Assembly (NCBI GenBank): GCA_903813345.2
Contig: CAIIXF020000008.1
Span: 9,389,278 to 9,453,277 of the forward strand
DNA from: Owenia fusiformis
Lineage: Eukaryota; Annelida; Polychaeta; Sabellida; Oweniidae
DNA length: 64,000 nucleotides
Direction: 5' to 3'
The translations under genes and the position numbers were made by a program. Positions 22,712-35,489 of this stretch are shown here, piece by piece (the first letter of the stretch is position 1; each line of letters starts with the position of its first letter). A model generated the notes under the pieces. That model did no database searches, had not been told where the DNA came from, and saw nothing but the letters and a program-made list of their open reading frames with translations.

Positions 22712-23380
22712 TTATCCCAACGAACGAAGTTCGAGAGGAATATAGAAAATCCGCCCGTCCGTTCGTTCGTCTGTCCGTGCGATAACTCAAATACCGTTTG
22801 ACGGATTTGATTTAAATTTTATAGGCTTATACGTGTAGGACCTGCGTTCATGAAGGAATTCTCAATATGTCCTCTCAGTTCAAAATGGCCGCCGTTTTTC
22901 GTAAAAAACGTAATCGTTGATAACTCAAATACCATTGGACGGATTTGGTTCAAATTTTATATACCGATGCCTAACCACAAGAGTTAAATCCAAGTAAGGA
23001 CTTAGCCTAGAGATAAAGGAGCGCTGGTCGAGAAAGACTGTTCAAGATGGTCACTTTTCAAAATATTTGGCATTTGTCATTTACAAATGTAATCTTTGAT
23101 AACCCAAATACCAATACCAGGAGATGGATTTGTTTAAAATTGTATATGCTGATTTCTAGGGTCAAGGGAGCTCTGTTCAAGAAGAAATTTTCAAGATGGC
23201 AGCTGATTTTTAAAATGGCCGGCATTTTTCATAAAAATACCAGCGAATGGATTTGTATGTTGATACCTAAGGACAAGGGAGCTCTGAAATTTTCAAGGTG
23301 GCTGCTATATATCATTCATATATACGAGTATTTTTGTTCGGTGGGATTTGCTACTCCATGGTGTTGCTGTTTTATAGCTA
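22712..23380 (+). mobile_element. Foldback-type element, copy B
   Basis: TTATCCCAACGAACGAAGTTCG at the left; GTTCGGTGGGATTTGCTACTCC...GTTGCTGTTTTATAG at the right. It carries the CGTCCGTTCGTTCG run and internal 'caaaatggccgcc' units. Same orientation as copy A, in intron 1 of LRR-Ig gene 3. Confidence 0.7.
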
Positions 23381-23399
23381 TAACTGCATCGAGGAGTTG

Positions 23400-24744
23400 A
23401 AAAATACAATGTTTTAAATCAAGTAACTTGTCAAGCTTATCTTGCTTATCACGAGAAAAGAGGTTCAACAGTTTGTACATCAATTGACATAAAAATTAAT
23501 ATGGATGTGAACATTGTGACCTAAGAAACATTATACCCTTTCAACTGAAAGGTAGAAACTTATGTTACGATTTCATCCAAAATAAATGGCCTGGTATTGT
23601 GAAAACCTGAGGCCCAGGAATGCGTTAAAAATGTTTAAAAGGTCCGCTAGTGTACTGAGTTTTTAATGCGTCGGTGTATACATGTATATTATACTTTACT
23701 AAATTATAAACATGTAGGCTTATAAGAATAAGAATAATTTTTATAAGCTTAATGGATAAGAATAAGACTGATTTTTTTTTATTAATGACAGTATACCCGG
23801 GCTTCAGGTGAAAACCCCTTTGGGCTTGGAATGGAAAATTTACTAATTGATATAGTTTCTGTTCTTGTTATTGTATCATGGACACGGTTGATTTGAAAAG
23901 AATTATCTGAGATTTTTTTTGAAAAACACATTCTGGTTTAGAGATGTTTTTAATCCCCAAATTATCTAATGTTCTAGCCCCAGCCTTCATTTTCAGCGAA
24001 CTCTTATTCTTTGGCACAATTCTAATTTATATCGTCTTGGATGTATACATTATTGTTTGACATGTTTGATACGATTGTGTAAGACTGAGGCAAGTAGAAC
24101 TTGTGACCACGAGGTACTCAAATCACATTCCAACACACATTCGAACTATGATAAGTATTTAGAAGACTGACAAATTCTTTATGTTAATCATTAATAGTCA
24201 CACAACAGAAGGTTATTTAAGATTGGTGGTTAATCTCAATATTGTATATAAATGACATCTAATTTAGTACCGGAAGTAAAGCGTATTTTGTTTATCAAAT
24301 TCAAAAATATCAAAAATATGATAATTTCTAATTAATAATATAAGTAAGCAATAATCTTACAGTAACAGTACTTCTCCAACGCCATGCCATTTATTTATTT
24401 ATCCTTTGTGTGATGTGTTTGATAACCTTTGCGAGCTTTTTACCTTTACTATTATGTGTTCGATTGACAGATCTTGTCATTCTTGTGTTTTCTTTGAAAT
24501 GTTCTCTGCTTTGGTTTAAATGTGATTTTTAACATTGTTTTCTTGGTTTTTTAGACATGCATCAAGTCTCTGGACCAAATCCCCCCTCCCAACTTACCTC
24601 CCTTACCCCATGGGCACATGTGGAAGAGATGTTTCGAGGAGCATAACTCAAAGGGACTTCAAGCACTCGATTTTGTGATCACATCAGAAATAAAAATGTT
24701 TCCATCTGCATAATAACTATTGTAATATTTTTACAACTTTGTAG
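23400..24744. other. Remainder of LRR-Ig gene 3 intron 1
   Basis: AT-rich, no exon recognised. It ends with the acceptor ACTTTGTAG at 24744, the same acceptor sequence as in genes 1 and 2. Confidence 0.45.
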
Positions 24745-24760
24745 ACTAGAGCCACTAAAG

Positions 24761-26611
24761 ATGTTGCTGTATCACTCGATGCTGCTGGTACTTCTAGCAG
24801 TAACGCTACCAGGACAAAATCATGCTACAACGGCAGGACAAACCACAGAACAGCCAACTACAATGAAACCAACAACAGTGAAACCCACCTCAATGAAACC
24901 AACAACAGCTGATGTAACTACTACCAAACCAACTACATCAAAACCAACTTCATCGAAACCAACTACCATGGCTACTACGGAGGGACCAACAACAGGCCCA
25001 CCATTGGTTCATCTTTGTCCAAATGGATGTAATTGCTCATCCATGGGTGCCGATAGAATTGTCAACTGCACTAAGGCCATGTTACAGGATGTGCCTATGG
25101 GTATACCTAATGACACTACTGTACTTGATTTAAGTTATAATAACATAACGAAATTGAACGGAACCAATTCTCGTCTTGCAAATTTAACAGTGTTAAGATT
25201 GCTGTACATAATGAACAATACGTTGAACACTGTCGAAGCAGGCGCTTTTGAAGGTTGCGGAAAACTAAGCGAAATTTACTTCACCAACAACTCACTGGGT
25301 AACAATGGAATACAGCCAGATGTTTTCAATGACACTGCGGACCAAATGGGTTATTTGTATTTTGAGAGAAATGGTATGAATGAAAATATCAGCGCAGAAA
25401 TGTTCAAAGGTATTAAAGCAATTACAGGACTTATGTTTGCAAATAACAATTTTACAATGTTGAAAAAGGGCATGTTCAAGTACACCAAGTCACTTACGGA
25501 TGTTCGTTTCGAGTACAATCATTTGAAATCCATTGAGGGTGGTGTTTGGGATGATGTTCCCACTTTAACAGTTATGGATCTAAGGTATAACGATTTCAAC
25601 AGTCTTAAGTACCAAATGTTCAAAGGCCTGAAAAGTATGCTTAGTTTGCATATACTTAGGTGTCCTATTGTGAATGGTATTGAAGATGGCACTTTCCAAG
25701 ATATGACAAAGCTCACTTTTCTCACTCTGGAAAGCAACGGTTTAAGTAAACTCTCCCCTGATTTACTTCAGGGTCTTGGTCAGTTGAAAACTTTACGGTT
25801 TTATGGTAATGCCTTAGAAGCTGTAGATGGTTCGACGTTTCAATATTCCCCTTTGCTCGAAGATGTCGCCCTGTGGGATAATGATATCTCCCAAGTTACT
25901 GGCTCCATTCAAACTCTGACCAATCTGAAAGAATTTAGTCTTGCAATCAATAGAATCAAAATCTTGAAAGGTGATTTCTTCCCCAATGTCACCACTCCTC
26001 TGTCCATCGACATTAGTAGGAACCCTCTCCATTGTAATTGTTTCTTTAACTGGACCAGCGGGATGTCGAAAAACACAACGGTTAAGGGTAACTGTGAAAC
26101 TCCTCGTAAAGTTAGTGGTAGGGATATATCTAAAGTGGGTAAATCTGAGTTTGTTTGCTATAAGCCAACTATTACTTCTATGACTGATAACCTCACAGTC
26201 AGTGCTGGTAGTAATGTAACAGTGTTCTGTGCAGCAGAAGGTGACCCTCTTCCCATTATAATGTGGAAAGCAAGTAAACTTGGTGTTACTAAAGTAATTG
26301 GGCCACCATCGGATGACTCTTTGTTGTCTAATGATGGCAGCCTTACTCTCACAAACTTCAGCCGACCTTATGAAGGGAATTATACATGTTCTGCCCTTAG
26401 CCCTCTCACCACCGGAAGTCTTGCTGTAAGAACAATTACTATAAAAATTGGACCCAATTCCACGCCCAGTCCATGGAAAGTGACGTATGGTCAGTTTGTT
26501 GGCAGTGTCGTTGGTGCAGTCCTTGGTACATTTGCTTGCACTGTTATTGTGTTTCTTATCGTTGGATACTGTAGGGCTAAGAAAACAGCAGGGTATCAAC
26601 AAACAATTTAA
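24761..26611 (+). CDS. LRR-Ig transmembrane receptor 3, mucin-like stalk
   Basis: A 616-residue type I receptor. Signal peptide (about 1-22) nearly identical to gene 1; Thr/Pro-rich stalk (about 23-80) built of TTxKPT-like units; LRRNT from residue 86 (CPNGCNCS); about 11 LRRs; LRRCT (NPLHCNCFFNW); Ig domain (FCAAEGDPLP ... NYTCSA); transmembrane helix (about 579-604); 12-residue tail ending AGYQQTI. The acceptor is at 24744 and the first ATG at 24761, after a 16-nt exon lead. The LRR part resembles gene 2 more than gene 1. The LRRCT-Ig junction is almost identical to gene 1 (KVSGRDISKVGKSEFVCYKP). This mosaic pattern points to sequence exchange between paralogs. Confidence 0.9.
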   Translation: MLLYHSMLLVLLAVTLPGQNHATTAGQTTEQPTTMKPTTVKPTSMKPTTADVTTTKPTTSKPTSSKPTTMATTEGPTTGPPLVHLCPNGCNCSSMGADRIVNCTKAMLQDVPMGIPNDTTVLDLSYNNITKLNGTNSRLANLTVLRLLYIMNNTLNTVEAGAFEGCGKLSEIYFTNNSLGNNGIQPDVFNDTADQMGYLYFERNGMNENISAEMFKGIKAITGLMFANNNFTMLKKGMFKYTKSLTDVRFEYNHLKSIEGGVWDDVPTLTVMDLRYNDFNSLKYQMFKGLKSMLSLHILRCPIVNGIEDGTFQDMTKLTFLTLESNGLSKLSPDLLQGLGQLKTLRFYGNALEAVDGSTFQYSPLLEDVALWDNDISQVTGSIQTLTNLKEFSLAINRIKILKGDFFPNVTTPLSIDISRNPLHCNCFFNWTSGMSKNTTVKGNCETPRKVSGRDISKVGKSEFVCYKPTITSMTDNLTVSAGSNVTVFCAAEGDPLPIIMWKASKLGVTKVIGPPSDDSLLSNDGSLTLTNFSRPYEGNYTCSALSPLTTGSLAVRTITIKIGPNSTPSPWKVTYGQFVGSVVGAVLGTFACTVIVFLIVGYCRAKKTAGYQQTI

Positions 26612-28500
26612 ACCAATAAACGGTGGTATATTCTTCTACCCAGTGTTTTTGTGAAGGGCTGTTGGGCATCGGCGTCTGTAACATATGGTTACTCTTTTGA
26701 AATTGCAACTGTGAAGTAATATTTTTTATTCTTTAGTTTATTTGTAAATGCCCTTCTTAGATGACTTAATCAGATGTTGGAGAGAAGCATATATTGTAGT
26801 CATTTAAAGAGTTCATATATCCAATTCACCATTTTAAAACTTAATATATCTCTTTGCAAAATAATGTACAGTGACATTAAATTCATGGATTCTCAATCTG
26901 TTTACATGTGTATGCCGTTGCATTAACTTATGTGAGGCTAAGTAAGGCCAGTGCTCAGTGACTTAAAAGAGTTCGGACTTAAATACTCTTAGTACGAGTG
27001 TAATATTGTGCATTGTTTTAATGGGAAAATCATGCCTACATTCATATGTTGTTTTTTGTAAATATGTATGTATATAGTGTTCTTAGCCGAATTCAGAGAA
27101 TAATCACTTGAAGAACCAAATATATGGTATGATATGGTCCATGGACTCCGAATATATTATTATTATTAGCTCATGTATTCAAGGCTCGTGATTGTTATGA
27201 AAAACTGTGACATTTTGTAACACGATACACCCCCTACAACCTAGAGTGTGACATCTGAATGATGAGTAGACTGAGATGATTAGAGAACATTAAAGTTGTA
27301 CATATTCTAGAAATATCTAAGAGTCGCAGTGTAGGATCAAAGTATTATTTAGTTTGCTGCACAAAGTAGATAACATTTACTATTGTCAGTAGTATGTTTG
27401 CTTGATCTCTGATATGTCATCAACAAGGCCAATCCCTACTCATGAACAGATGAAACACCGCGTTGGTTATGTTCTAGGATTAAGAAGCTCTTCTTCATTC
27501 TAGATTATGTCAAGATTCATTGAGAAAAAGCAGGCCAGGATTTTGCTCGGTTACATCCGGACAAATCCCAGACTTCGCCTTTATAGACCAATCAGAAGCA
27601 TCGTTTAACTTTGAAGTTAATATAAGTTTGAAGTCTACAAAATATTTTGTGTAACAGTATGCCATGGATCTCTATGAGGATAGAAGTCCAGGGATATACA
27701 AAGAGTAGAATTAACAATTTTTAGCCTAATTTGTAGAAACCAACACACCACACAATATTGTATATATACACTGTGATATACCAAATTAAAGAATAGCAGA
27801 GCATTGTGATCAAGATTTTAGAATGGTGTAAATACAAAGTCTGATTATATTGGTGATTGATTCAAGTGTTCATTGTAAACAAAATCCGATTTATGATTGT
27901 GTAAATATTATAAAATCTGAAACTATTCACTCACTGTATTGAACGCCGTACATATTTTGTAATGCAACTGTCTTTATAATACGTTTTCATAATAAATTAT
28001 GTTTACTTGTAAACAATGACATTTGACTGTTAATATGAATACAAATGTGTCTTTAATGATTCAAGAATATGATTAGCATAGTAGTTGAGAAATGAGAAAT
28101 AAATATGCGCAACTAAAACATTTTATTTTTAAGGTCTACTCCGGTTGTATAAGTTGAATTTGAGGATCCACCGCAAACATGTCGATAATTTCCAACCATT
28201 TTCAAGAATGTATATACTTTTAACATCACTTATTGCTTATAAAAATGTTGGTGTGTTGCAAACGTTGCAAAAATTACTGTTATCAGTTATTGTTATCAGC
28301 TTGTTCAGACTTTATGTGATACTTGACTACTTGTAAATGAATCAGTTGAACAAGAAACTTTGCCCTTCCTCGAACTTTTAAGTGTATGTGTACTTGAAAT
28401 TGTAATTTTAAAACAGTTACTACTTGCCAGTTTGTCACTTCGTTAGAAATCAACTAAACGACAATTTATTCTTTACAGAGGTGAACATGATTGATTTATC
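26612..28500. other. Intergenic after LRR-Ig gene 3
   Basis: AT-rich. AATAAA at 26615-26620 is very close to the stop, so the used polyadenylation site may lie further on. A slightly more GC-rich patch near 27530-27610 includes GACCAATCAGA (CCAAT-box-like) but no gene follows. Nothing else seen. Confidence 0.4.
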
Positions 28501-29190
28501 ACTATCCCAACGAACGATGATTGGGTGGGATATTATAGTGAAGCCCTCCGTCATTCCGGAAAATAACTTGAATACTAATGGACGGATTTTCTTCATTTTT
28601 AATGGAAAGGTGGATATTGGTAAATAGTTTTACGCAAAAAACTTTTTCAAGATGGTCGGCGCTTTGAAAATGGCGGTATTTTTCAAAAATCTAAGATTTT
28701 CATTTCTAACCAAAGTAATGAGTTTGAATATATTGAATTTTGGTCTATCTGACATATATTCCTCAGATACTATAGGCGGGGTGTCGAGAGGGGTTCAAGC
28801 AACAGGAATTTTGGTTATAATTTTGAGATCTTTCTTAATTATAGCTATATTAAACTCAAATGAATGGTAATCTATGGTACATTGCAAATATTGTATCATT
28901 CTGATTCGTGCCTCAGAAAAATCAAAATGGCTACCTAAAGCATGAATTCGCTATAATTCAGAGATCTCTCTCAAAATTAGGTTACATTTTAGGCCTACTA
29001 CATTAGATCAGATGCTTAAAATGCTTAAATTGGTCTACTCTGATTTACCTCCAGTATCTGTATTTTATTATCAGCAACTTATCAGGTGCAGAGTACATAT
29101 TTAGCTATATTTTATTGTGACATTTAGATTCATGAATATTTTGTTTGTTGGGACTTGCTTCTCCGTGGATTTGCCGTTTTCTAGTTCTAT
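28501..29190 (+). mobile_element. Foldback-type element, degenerate copy C
   Basis: The left end is TATCCCAACGAACGATGATT and the right end is TTTGTTGGGACTTGCTTCTC...GCCGTTTTCTAG. Internal 'tttcaagatggtcgg' and 'gaaaatggcgg' match copies A and B. More diverged, so older. Confidence 0.6.
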
Positions 29191-29364
29191 GCTGTAGATC
29201 TTTTCAAACTCATCTGCGTTGGGATCATGATGTTGCATTGATTATCATCCATGTTCACCATTGTACAGGAAGGTTCTCATTTCTAAATAGCATCGATTAC
29301 CCAAATGCAGTTTGCATGCAGATAGTGGGTGACATCTATTAGTAGCATAAGATAATTTGGGACC

Positions 29365-32300
29365 TCAAAGTTTTGAATGCTGATTTTTCAAAAATTGTTT
29401 CTTTAGAACTCTTCTTAGAATCTTTCCTGTAGCATTCTTTGGTAACTCTTCCACGAACTGTATTCCTCCTCTGAGTTGTTTATATGGTGCCACTTGGTCT
29501 GAAATTGCAGTAATTATTTTTATTTAGTTTTCAATTGGGGAAAAAATAAAAGGCACGGTTCGCCTGGGTTAGAACTGTAGAAAAGCTGGAAATAGCCTAT
29601 TAAAATAACCATCCCATGCATAACAGGGGCGGATCCGGTAACCAACAAGGGGGAGGGGCGCATATTTAAAGTATGCTAAAAAAATTTGGCCCCTAAAACC
29701 AATAAGTTTCTTGATAATTTGGCCTAAAATTAAAAAATAAGGCCTTTAAAGGCCCATTTATGCCCAAAAGGCCCATTAATCGGGCCCCTAAAAGTTGCCC
29801 TATTTATTTTTCTGCCCCCAGATCCACCAGTTCATAAAAAATATATAGCATACGTTGCAATTGCAATACTACACCTAAAGTATCCAAAAACTATATATCT
29901 TCTCACCTTTGGTATGTTGAATGAGATCCTCTCCAGTCACATTTCCTTTGGCTTGCTTCATTAGTACAACATACGCCCTGGGAAGCTCTCCTGCAAGTGT
30001 ATCAGGGATGCCGATCACAGCGGCCTCGGACACTCCTGGGTAACCTTGAAGAACTCTCTCTAGCTCAGCAGGCGCAACTTGATAACCCTTGTACTTTATG
30101 AGTTCTTTTAGTCTGTCCACAATATAGAAGTGACCATCATTGTCATAGTACCCTATATCACCTGGAAATGTGATAGTTCATGTTGTTATTTCTGGTCAAA
30201 TGTATCCTCAGCAATTTTTTTTCAAGGATGCGTACGCTTTGTCTAAGAGAGATAATCTACTATTTCATTGACACAGACAATCACATGTTCCGGAAGGGCC
30301 TGCTACCTGTATGGAACCATTTCTCTTTGTCTATGGTAGCATCTGTGGCTGCTTGGTTGTTGAGATATCCTTTCATCACTTGGGGGCCCCTCATACATAT
30401 CTCACCTTCTTCACCCATACCAAGGCTTTTCCCCGTCTCGGGATTTACTATCTAATCAGAATACATATGGCGTATCAGGGAAAGCAGCGTAGCTTTGTTT
30501 TGTTGAGGCATGTTAAAGAAAAAATGTATGTTCATCAAAAAATTAAATTTTGGGTGAGGTTTATTTTCGTTCTCCTTATGAAAAGGTAAAGGCATATCTG
30601 AATAGATTCGTGCTCTCTAAATTAACAAACGAGGGTTAAGTAAAACACATTTCTTTCTCAAAATCCTAGAATCACTATTAGGTCACTGTTTAAATACCTT
30701 GCATTCAGATGATGGTACAAGGATGCCTATCGAGTTTGATTTCCAGTTTCTAGCTGGTGATATATGGCACAGTGGTACTTCTGTAAGACCGTAGCCTGAA
30801 ATCAGAGTTTTTGCAATTTTGACAATATAGGACAAATGCGGCCAGTATTAGTCAAACCACCTCGTGACTAGTGCCATGGTTAAGAAATGATACCATTACA
30901 AAGCTTAAACATGTGAGACAGTCAATTCAAGACGATTTTTAATCCGTTTGCATCCTATTATTTTGATTCGATTTGGATTGTATTTTCCGAAAGTACCTCC
31001 GTGAACTTAGCCAATGTAATTCGGCGTCGAGTTGATTTTGACACCAACCATTACCTTTGACTCGTACTTGAATAGTTGTACCTTGTTCATTAAACGGCTG
31101 AATAGTTATATTAGTTGTACCTTGTTTAAACGGTGGAGATTTCATTTTCCTGGTAAGACTTTTTCCAGCATTCAGGTTCAATGGACCGGCTCCACTTCCC
31201 ATTCCTTTAACACTTGAGAGATCATATTTACTCAAATCGGGTACATTAGAGAGAGCCACAGCAATAGTAGGGACCATGTTCAACATTGTTACCTTAAATC
31301 AGACATAAACTGTCCTAATCTTTTTTTAATATTATTCGAAACAATAATTATAAAATACAAATAATTACTCTCGTAATCTCGTAATTGATTAGTGAGACAA
31401 AATTTACGACGCAATTTGTAACAATGTTATTTCATATCATCATTGGATCTGTCAAAGAGTATCTTTTATATTTGTGAACTTGACAAAGAACACCCCCCTC
31501 TTACTCTTGCTGTATACGTGCAACAAATACACTACCCTATATTTTTGCACTGTTTCTAAGTACAATTCAGGAGAGAATCTATACATTGTCAGAATCTTCC
31601 AACCTCTTGTGAGACCATGGCTTAGGAAATATGTAAACCCGTATATATGAAAAAATGGTATAGCTGCTATGACGCAATGCTTGAACGAACCTGTCTTGGG
31701 AGCAAGCCCTGGATGTCTGGAAATGAAAGATTTGTAGCCCTAATGCATGTGTTCATATTGTATTGTACTTTATGATACATCCCCTTAAATGTAATATACA
31801 TTTTAAGTAATCCTTTGTCACGTGATTGTTTAGTTTGTTAGATTTTTTGTAGATTTGTTTGTTAGATTGTGTTACATACACATCCTTCACTATTATGCTT
31901 GTAACTCTAAAACAGGTTTTAGAAAAACACATCGAATGCTATTACTCTTCTCTTGTCTCAAATGCAGTAATAGGTATGTAACACGGCGACAACCCGAGGG
32001 CGACAACGGAGCAGATCAGAACAGACTGTACTATTTCTCTGGATAAAACTCTAATCACGGGCTGGCAGGGGATCCGATGTAAATGAGAATAGCCAATTTT
32101 ATAGTCTTCGTGAGACACGGTAATTTGAAAACTACTTAGTTTACATATGGTAAATATATGCGTCATTGTTGTGTTTGTTCAACGCGGTTTGAATAACTTA
32201 ATTTGGCTGAATATGAAACTTACTTCTCAAATTAATAAAATACTATGGTAAACACTGGTGAAATGTTTCGATTTATAAGATGACAACTATTCCCGAGCAA

Positions 32301-35210
32301 CTATACTATGGAAATGGACTAAGAGAATATTGAGTATACATCTTAAAATATTAAAAACTCTGGAACATTACAATGATTTCCTAAGAACATTAATTTGTGA
32401 AAATACTTACATATGACTAAGTTACATCCAAAAATTCTTTGAAAGTCACTTTCAGAGGAATACTTTTTTTTATATTCCAATGTTAAAACTTCAAAACAAT
32501 GAAGCTCATACATCTATTTGGTTTACTAATAGCAAGATATATAGTATAGCAAGATTCAAGGACATTTATATATCATGCTTTATTAACAGCTTGTAAATAG
32601 ACGAAAACACGGGACAAGTTTCTATCCCCTGTTTATGCTTCTTTGCAAATACTGATAACAAAGTTCTGGTACCAGGAATGTGTCAAATTAATCAACCTAG
32701 ATGGTGTTTGAAAACCAGATGTTTTTTAAGTTTCCGTGACCTTAAATAATTAATATTACCAGTGAAGTTGGATCAACCATGTATATTTTCCATTTTGAGG
32801 GGCCATCTCAAACTTTTAAAAAAAGAAGGACGTTTCATATTGTTCTTAGAAATATATATTACAATGAATGTCATGACGACTCTTGTCAACTACGTGGCAT
32901 TTTACATTGACTGATGAGCAAAGTTGATATATTGTTGAACTCGTGTGGCTTGCTTTATTTACCGAAGTGTAACTAATATTTAAGAAAACAAAGAAGCATT
33001 GTCCAGTAAACAATATCGAGCCATTGGACTGACGAATTCATAAGTTATCAATACTAGTATTTCTATTTTGTTATTGAAAATAATTTTGTTATCTTTATTG
33101 GACAGAATATGGTCAACTTCGTGTTATTGATTAGGTTTTTTGAAATTGTATGTAATGTTTATTTAATATTTAATAGAACATTATTATCATACCCTCTTTG
33201 TTCAGTTGTAGCTATCATATTGTGATGTGTCAACATACAGCCCTTAGCTACTCCCGTAGTACCACTGGAATAAAACAGGAACGCAGTGTCTTGCTTAGGG
33301 TTGGACAATAAACTTCTAGGACACATATCTCCACTGTCGTTGCTGAGTGAGCTGTATGGTAAACAACCTGATGGTACATTTTGGTCTATTACAAATACAT
33401 GCTGGAAAAATAAAGACAAATGATTTACTAGATACTAATGATTTGGATCCATAAAAATATAAAGAGCATTCATCTTTGATTGTTATAATCATTCCTGAAT
33501 GGCGGGGAAGGGGTGTTAGCATTGTTCTTTATGCGTTCGATCATAAATTGGGATATTGAGGTTACTTCTTGCTTTGTTTAGAATATTCCTTGGTCTTTTT
33601 TCCTTTTGAAACTGTGTTTATAGCTAATCAAGGTTATTATTACAAGATTAAACAATAAAGTTTACCTTGACTGATGCGACACCTATCGCTGCTTCTTGGA
33701 TCTTGTTGATGAAGTCATTTGTTGTAATGACAATAGTTGTACCAGAATCCTTCAGTTGATGCTGTAACTCTCCTTTAAAATATTAGTGGTCAGTAATTTG
33801 TGTTGATTGTTCTTATAATGTGTTTCGGTGCATCTAATTCTAGACTCATAGACATGGAGGGTGGCAGGTTCAGTTTTTAAAAAATCCAAGGGGTTCTATG
33901 TTGACAAAATCACTTGAAAAGTCCTAAAAACGTTAAATACTGCATGCTTTTGTAGAATTATTGACCGGGGAGGGGGGCAATTGAACCTCTGACCCCCTGG
34001 GCTACGGGCCTGGCTACCCATTTACTCATTTTGTTGATGTTGCCACGTAGTATAAATTTGGTAAAGTGTGTGTGATCATATAAACCTAAATTTCTTGTTT
34101 TCAGCTGCTTAGGCCAGGCTTTAAACACCATATTAGCAATTAGTTATTTAATTTGCAGTTGAACATTGATGACAAATCTGATTGGATTCTCCCAAACAAT
34201 TAAATTAGATGGACGCCATCCAGTTTTGTAATTATTTGATAAAAATATCGTCGAGGTAAACCAATGTAACAATTGTGCATTTGATGATTGTCTCATAATT
34301 ATTTCTAGGTATACTCTGTATTACACAAATCTAGGGGATAATTGTGTAGCCCCCAAAGTCCAATTGATGAGCGTTCTGTGCTTAAATTCATCCTCACCAG
34401 TTGACCTCCAGTAAACCCTTTCGTTTCTTCCATGCCTTAAGCAAATGTGTGTCGGAGAGAGCATTGTTTTATTTATTTCTATTCTTAGCGTCATTTTTGT
34501 GAGCTATGACAAAGAATTATGCAAGTCCTCAAAGGATTAGATAAACATATTTAGTTTGTTTACAATATATACGTGACTAGGTAAGACAAATTCAATGTGT
34601 TCCTACCTTTAGTATAAATAGGATTTACAAATGTAACTACTCCTCCGCATCGTAGTACACCATAAGTAATGAGAGGGTACTCTATGTTGTTCCTACATGC
34701 GATACACAGTACATCCCCTTGTTTGAACCCATGCCGCACCAAGCCACTGGCAATGGATCGTGTAAATGTTCGTATATCTGAATACCTGTATCCTTCACCA
34801 GACTTTGAATCTGCCTAGAGTTATAACATGTAAATCAGCACCGCTGACACCAATTTATAAATTCAGTGTTTTATCATATGTAGGATATCCGGGGAAGAAT
34901 ACTGTATTAAGACTGTTAAATATTATTCTTGTGATCATGATTGGTTGAGATGTTGTGTTTTCTATGTCTCTGGTGTGTCATTTATATGGATGTCCTTTCT
35001 TACTGTGTTTTATAGTGCTTGAGGTTTTCCACTTTTAGCCATTGTGCTATGCTATGTTTACTGAGAGGCGATATAAAGACTATAAAAGGTTTTACTTGCC
35101 AATGCAGTTGCTTCCCCATATTCATCTAGCTGGTCCAGAATGTAGTCCTCAAACCTCTTTTCTGGGATAAACACATCAGACAAAGGACTTTTAATAATCT
35201 TCTCTAACAT
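29365..35210 (-). CDS. Acyl-CoA ligase, 4CL/luciferase-like (ANL), with C-terminal SKL; possibly broken
   Basis: ANL-family adenylate-forming enzyme: it activates a carboxylic acid with ATP and then transfers it to CoA. Exons in transcript order with matching phases: 35210-35096, 34810-34607, 33772-33666, 33401-33193, 31292-31121, 30795-30698, 30451-30307, 30161-29907, 29498-29365. Motifs: A3 [18 protein letters not shown]5 QGYGLTEV (across a junction), A7/A8 [17 protein letters not shown] followed by [19 protein letters not shown]10 [11 protein letters not shown] with the catalytic Lys. The last residues are HSKL, a peroxisomal PTS1 signal. Between exons 4 and 5 about 65 family residues, including the A4 'PxxHxxG' segment, are missing. 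The phases do not match across this gap, and a direct splice reads GGG TAA. Either one exon (length 3n+1) is hidden in 31293-33192 or the gene is a decayed copy. 'Luciferin 4-monooxygenase-like' is a common label for such proteins; substrate unknown. Confidence 0.85.
29625..29833. mobile_element. Small element with CAGGGGCGGATCC termini, in ligase intron
   Basis: The left end is CAGGGGCGGATCCGGT. The right end in reverse is CTGGTGGATCTGGGGGCAG. The interior is made of 'ggcc..aaggcc' blocks and a G-rich AAGGGGGAGGGG near the left end. Same family as 11340-11541 and 59022-59525. It sits in the last intron of the ligase gene. Confidence 0.6.
31293..33192 (-). other. Intron 4 of the ligase gene; expected A4 exon not found
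   Basis: AT-rich. I read the minus strand for a frame resembling the A4-containing region ('LPxxHxxG', then 'FDP..F') and found none. The one long frame (32166-31942) shows no family resemblance. Confidence 0.5.
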
Positions 35211-35489
35211 TGTGTTCGTCTTTTGTTATTGTAAAATGGATTGGCATTTGTATTGTATTGTTATGTTGTATAAATAAACTATAATGCTCCACAATAGTTG
35301 GAATATGTATCAAGGTCAAAGGTATGGATTCGTTCCAGATAAGAGATATTGATTTGTAATTGTACAGGGTATTTAAACGTTGTCAACCTTGATCTAATAA
35401 GGTACTCGTGCTGATTGTATTATTAGACTCAACTCTGTATAGTTGAGAGTTTTAGAATTGAAGTAAACTACCCAAAAGGCATACCAGTG

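Noticed and set aside
25814-26602. 262-codon minus-strand frame opposite LRR-Ig gene 3
   Set aside because: Antisense shadow of the conserved LRRCT-Ig-TM coding region; the paralogs keep only parts of it open.
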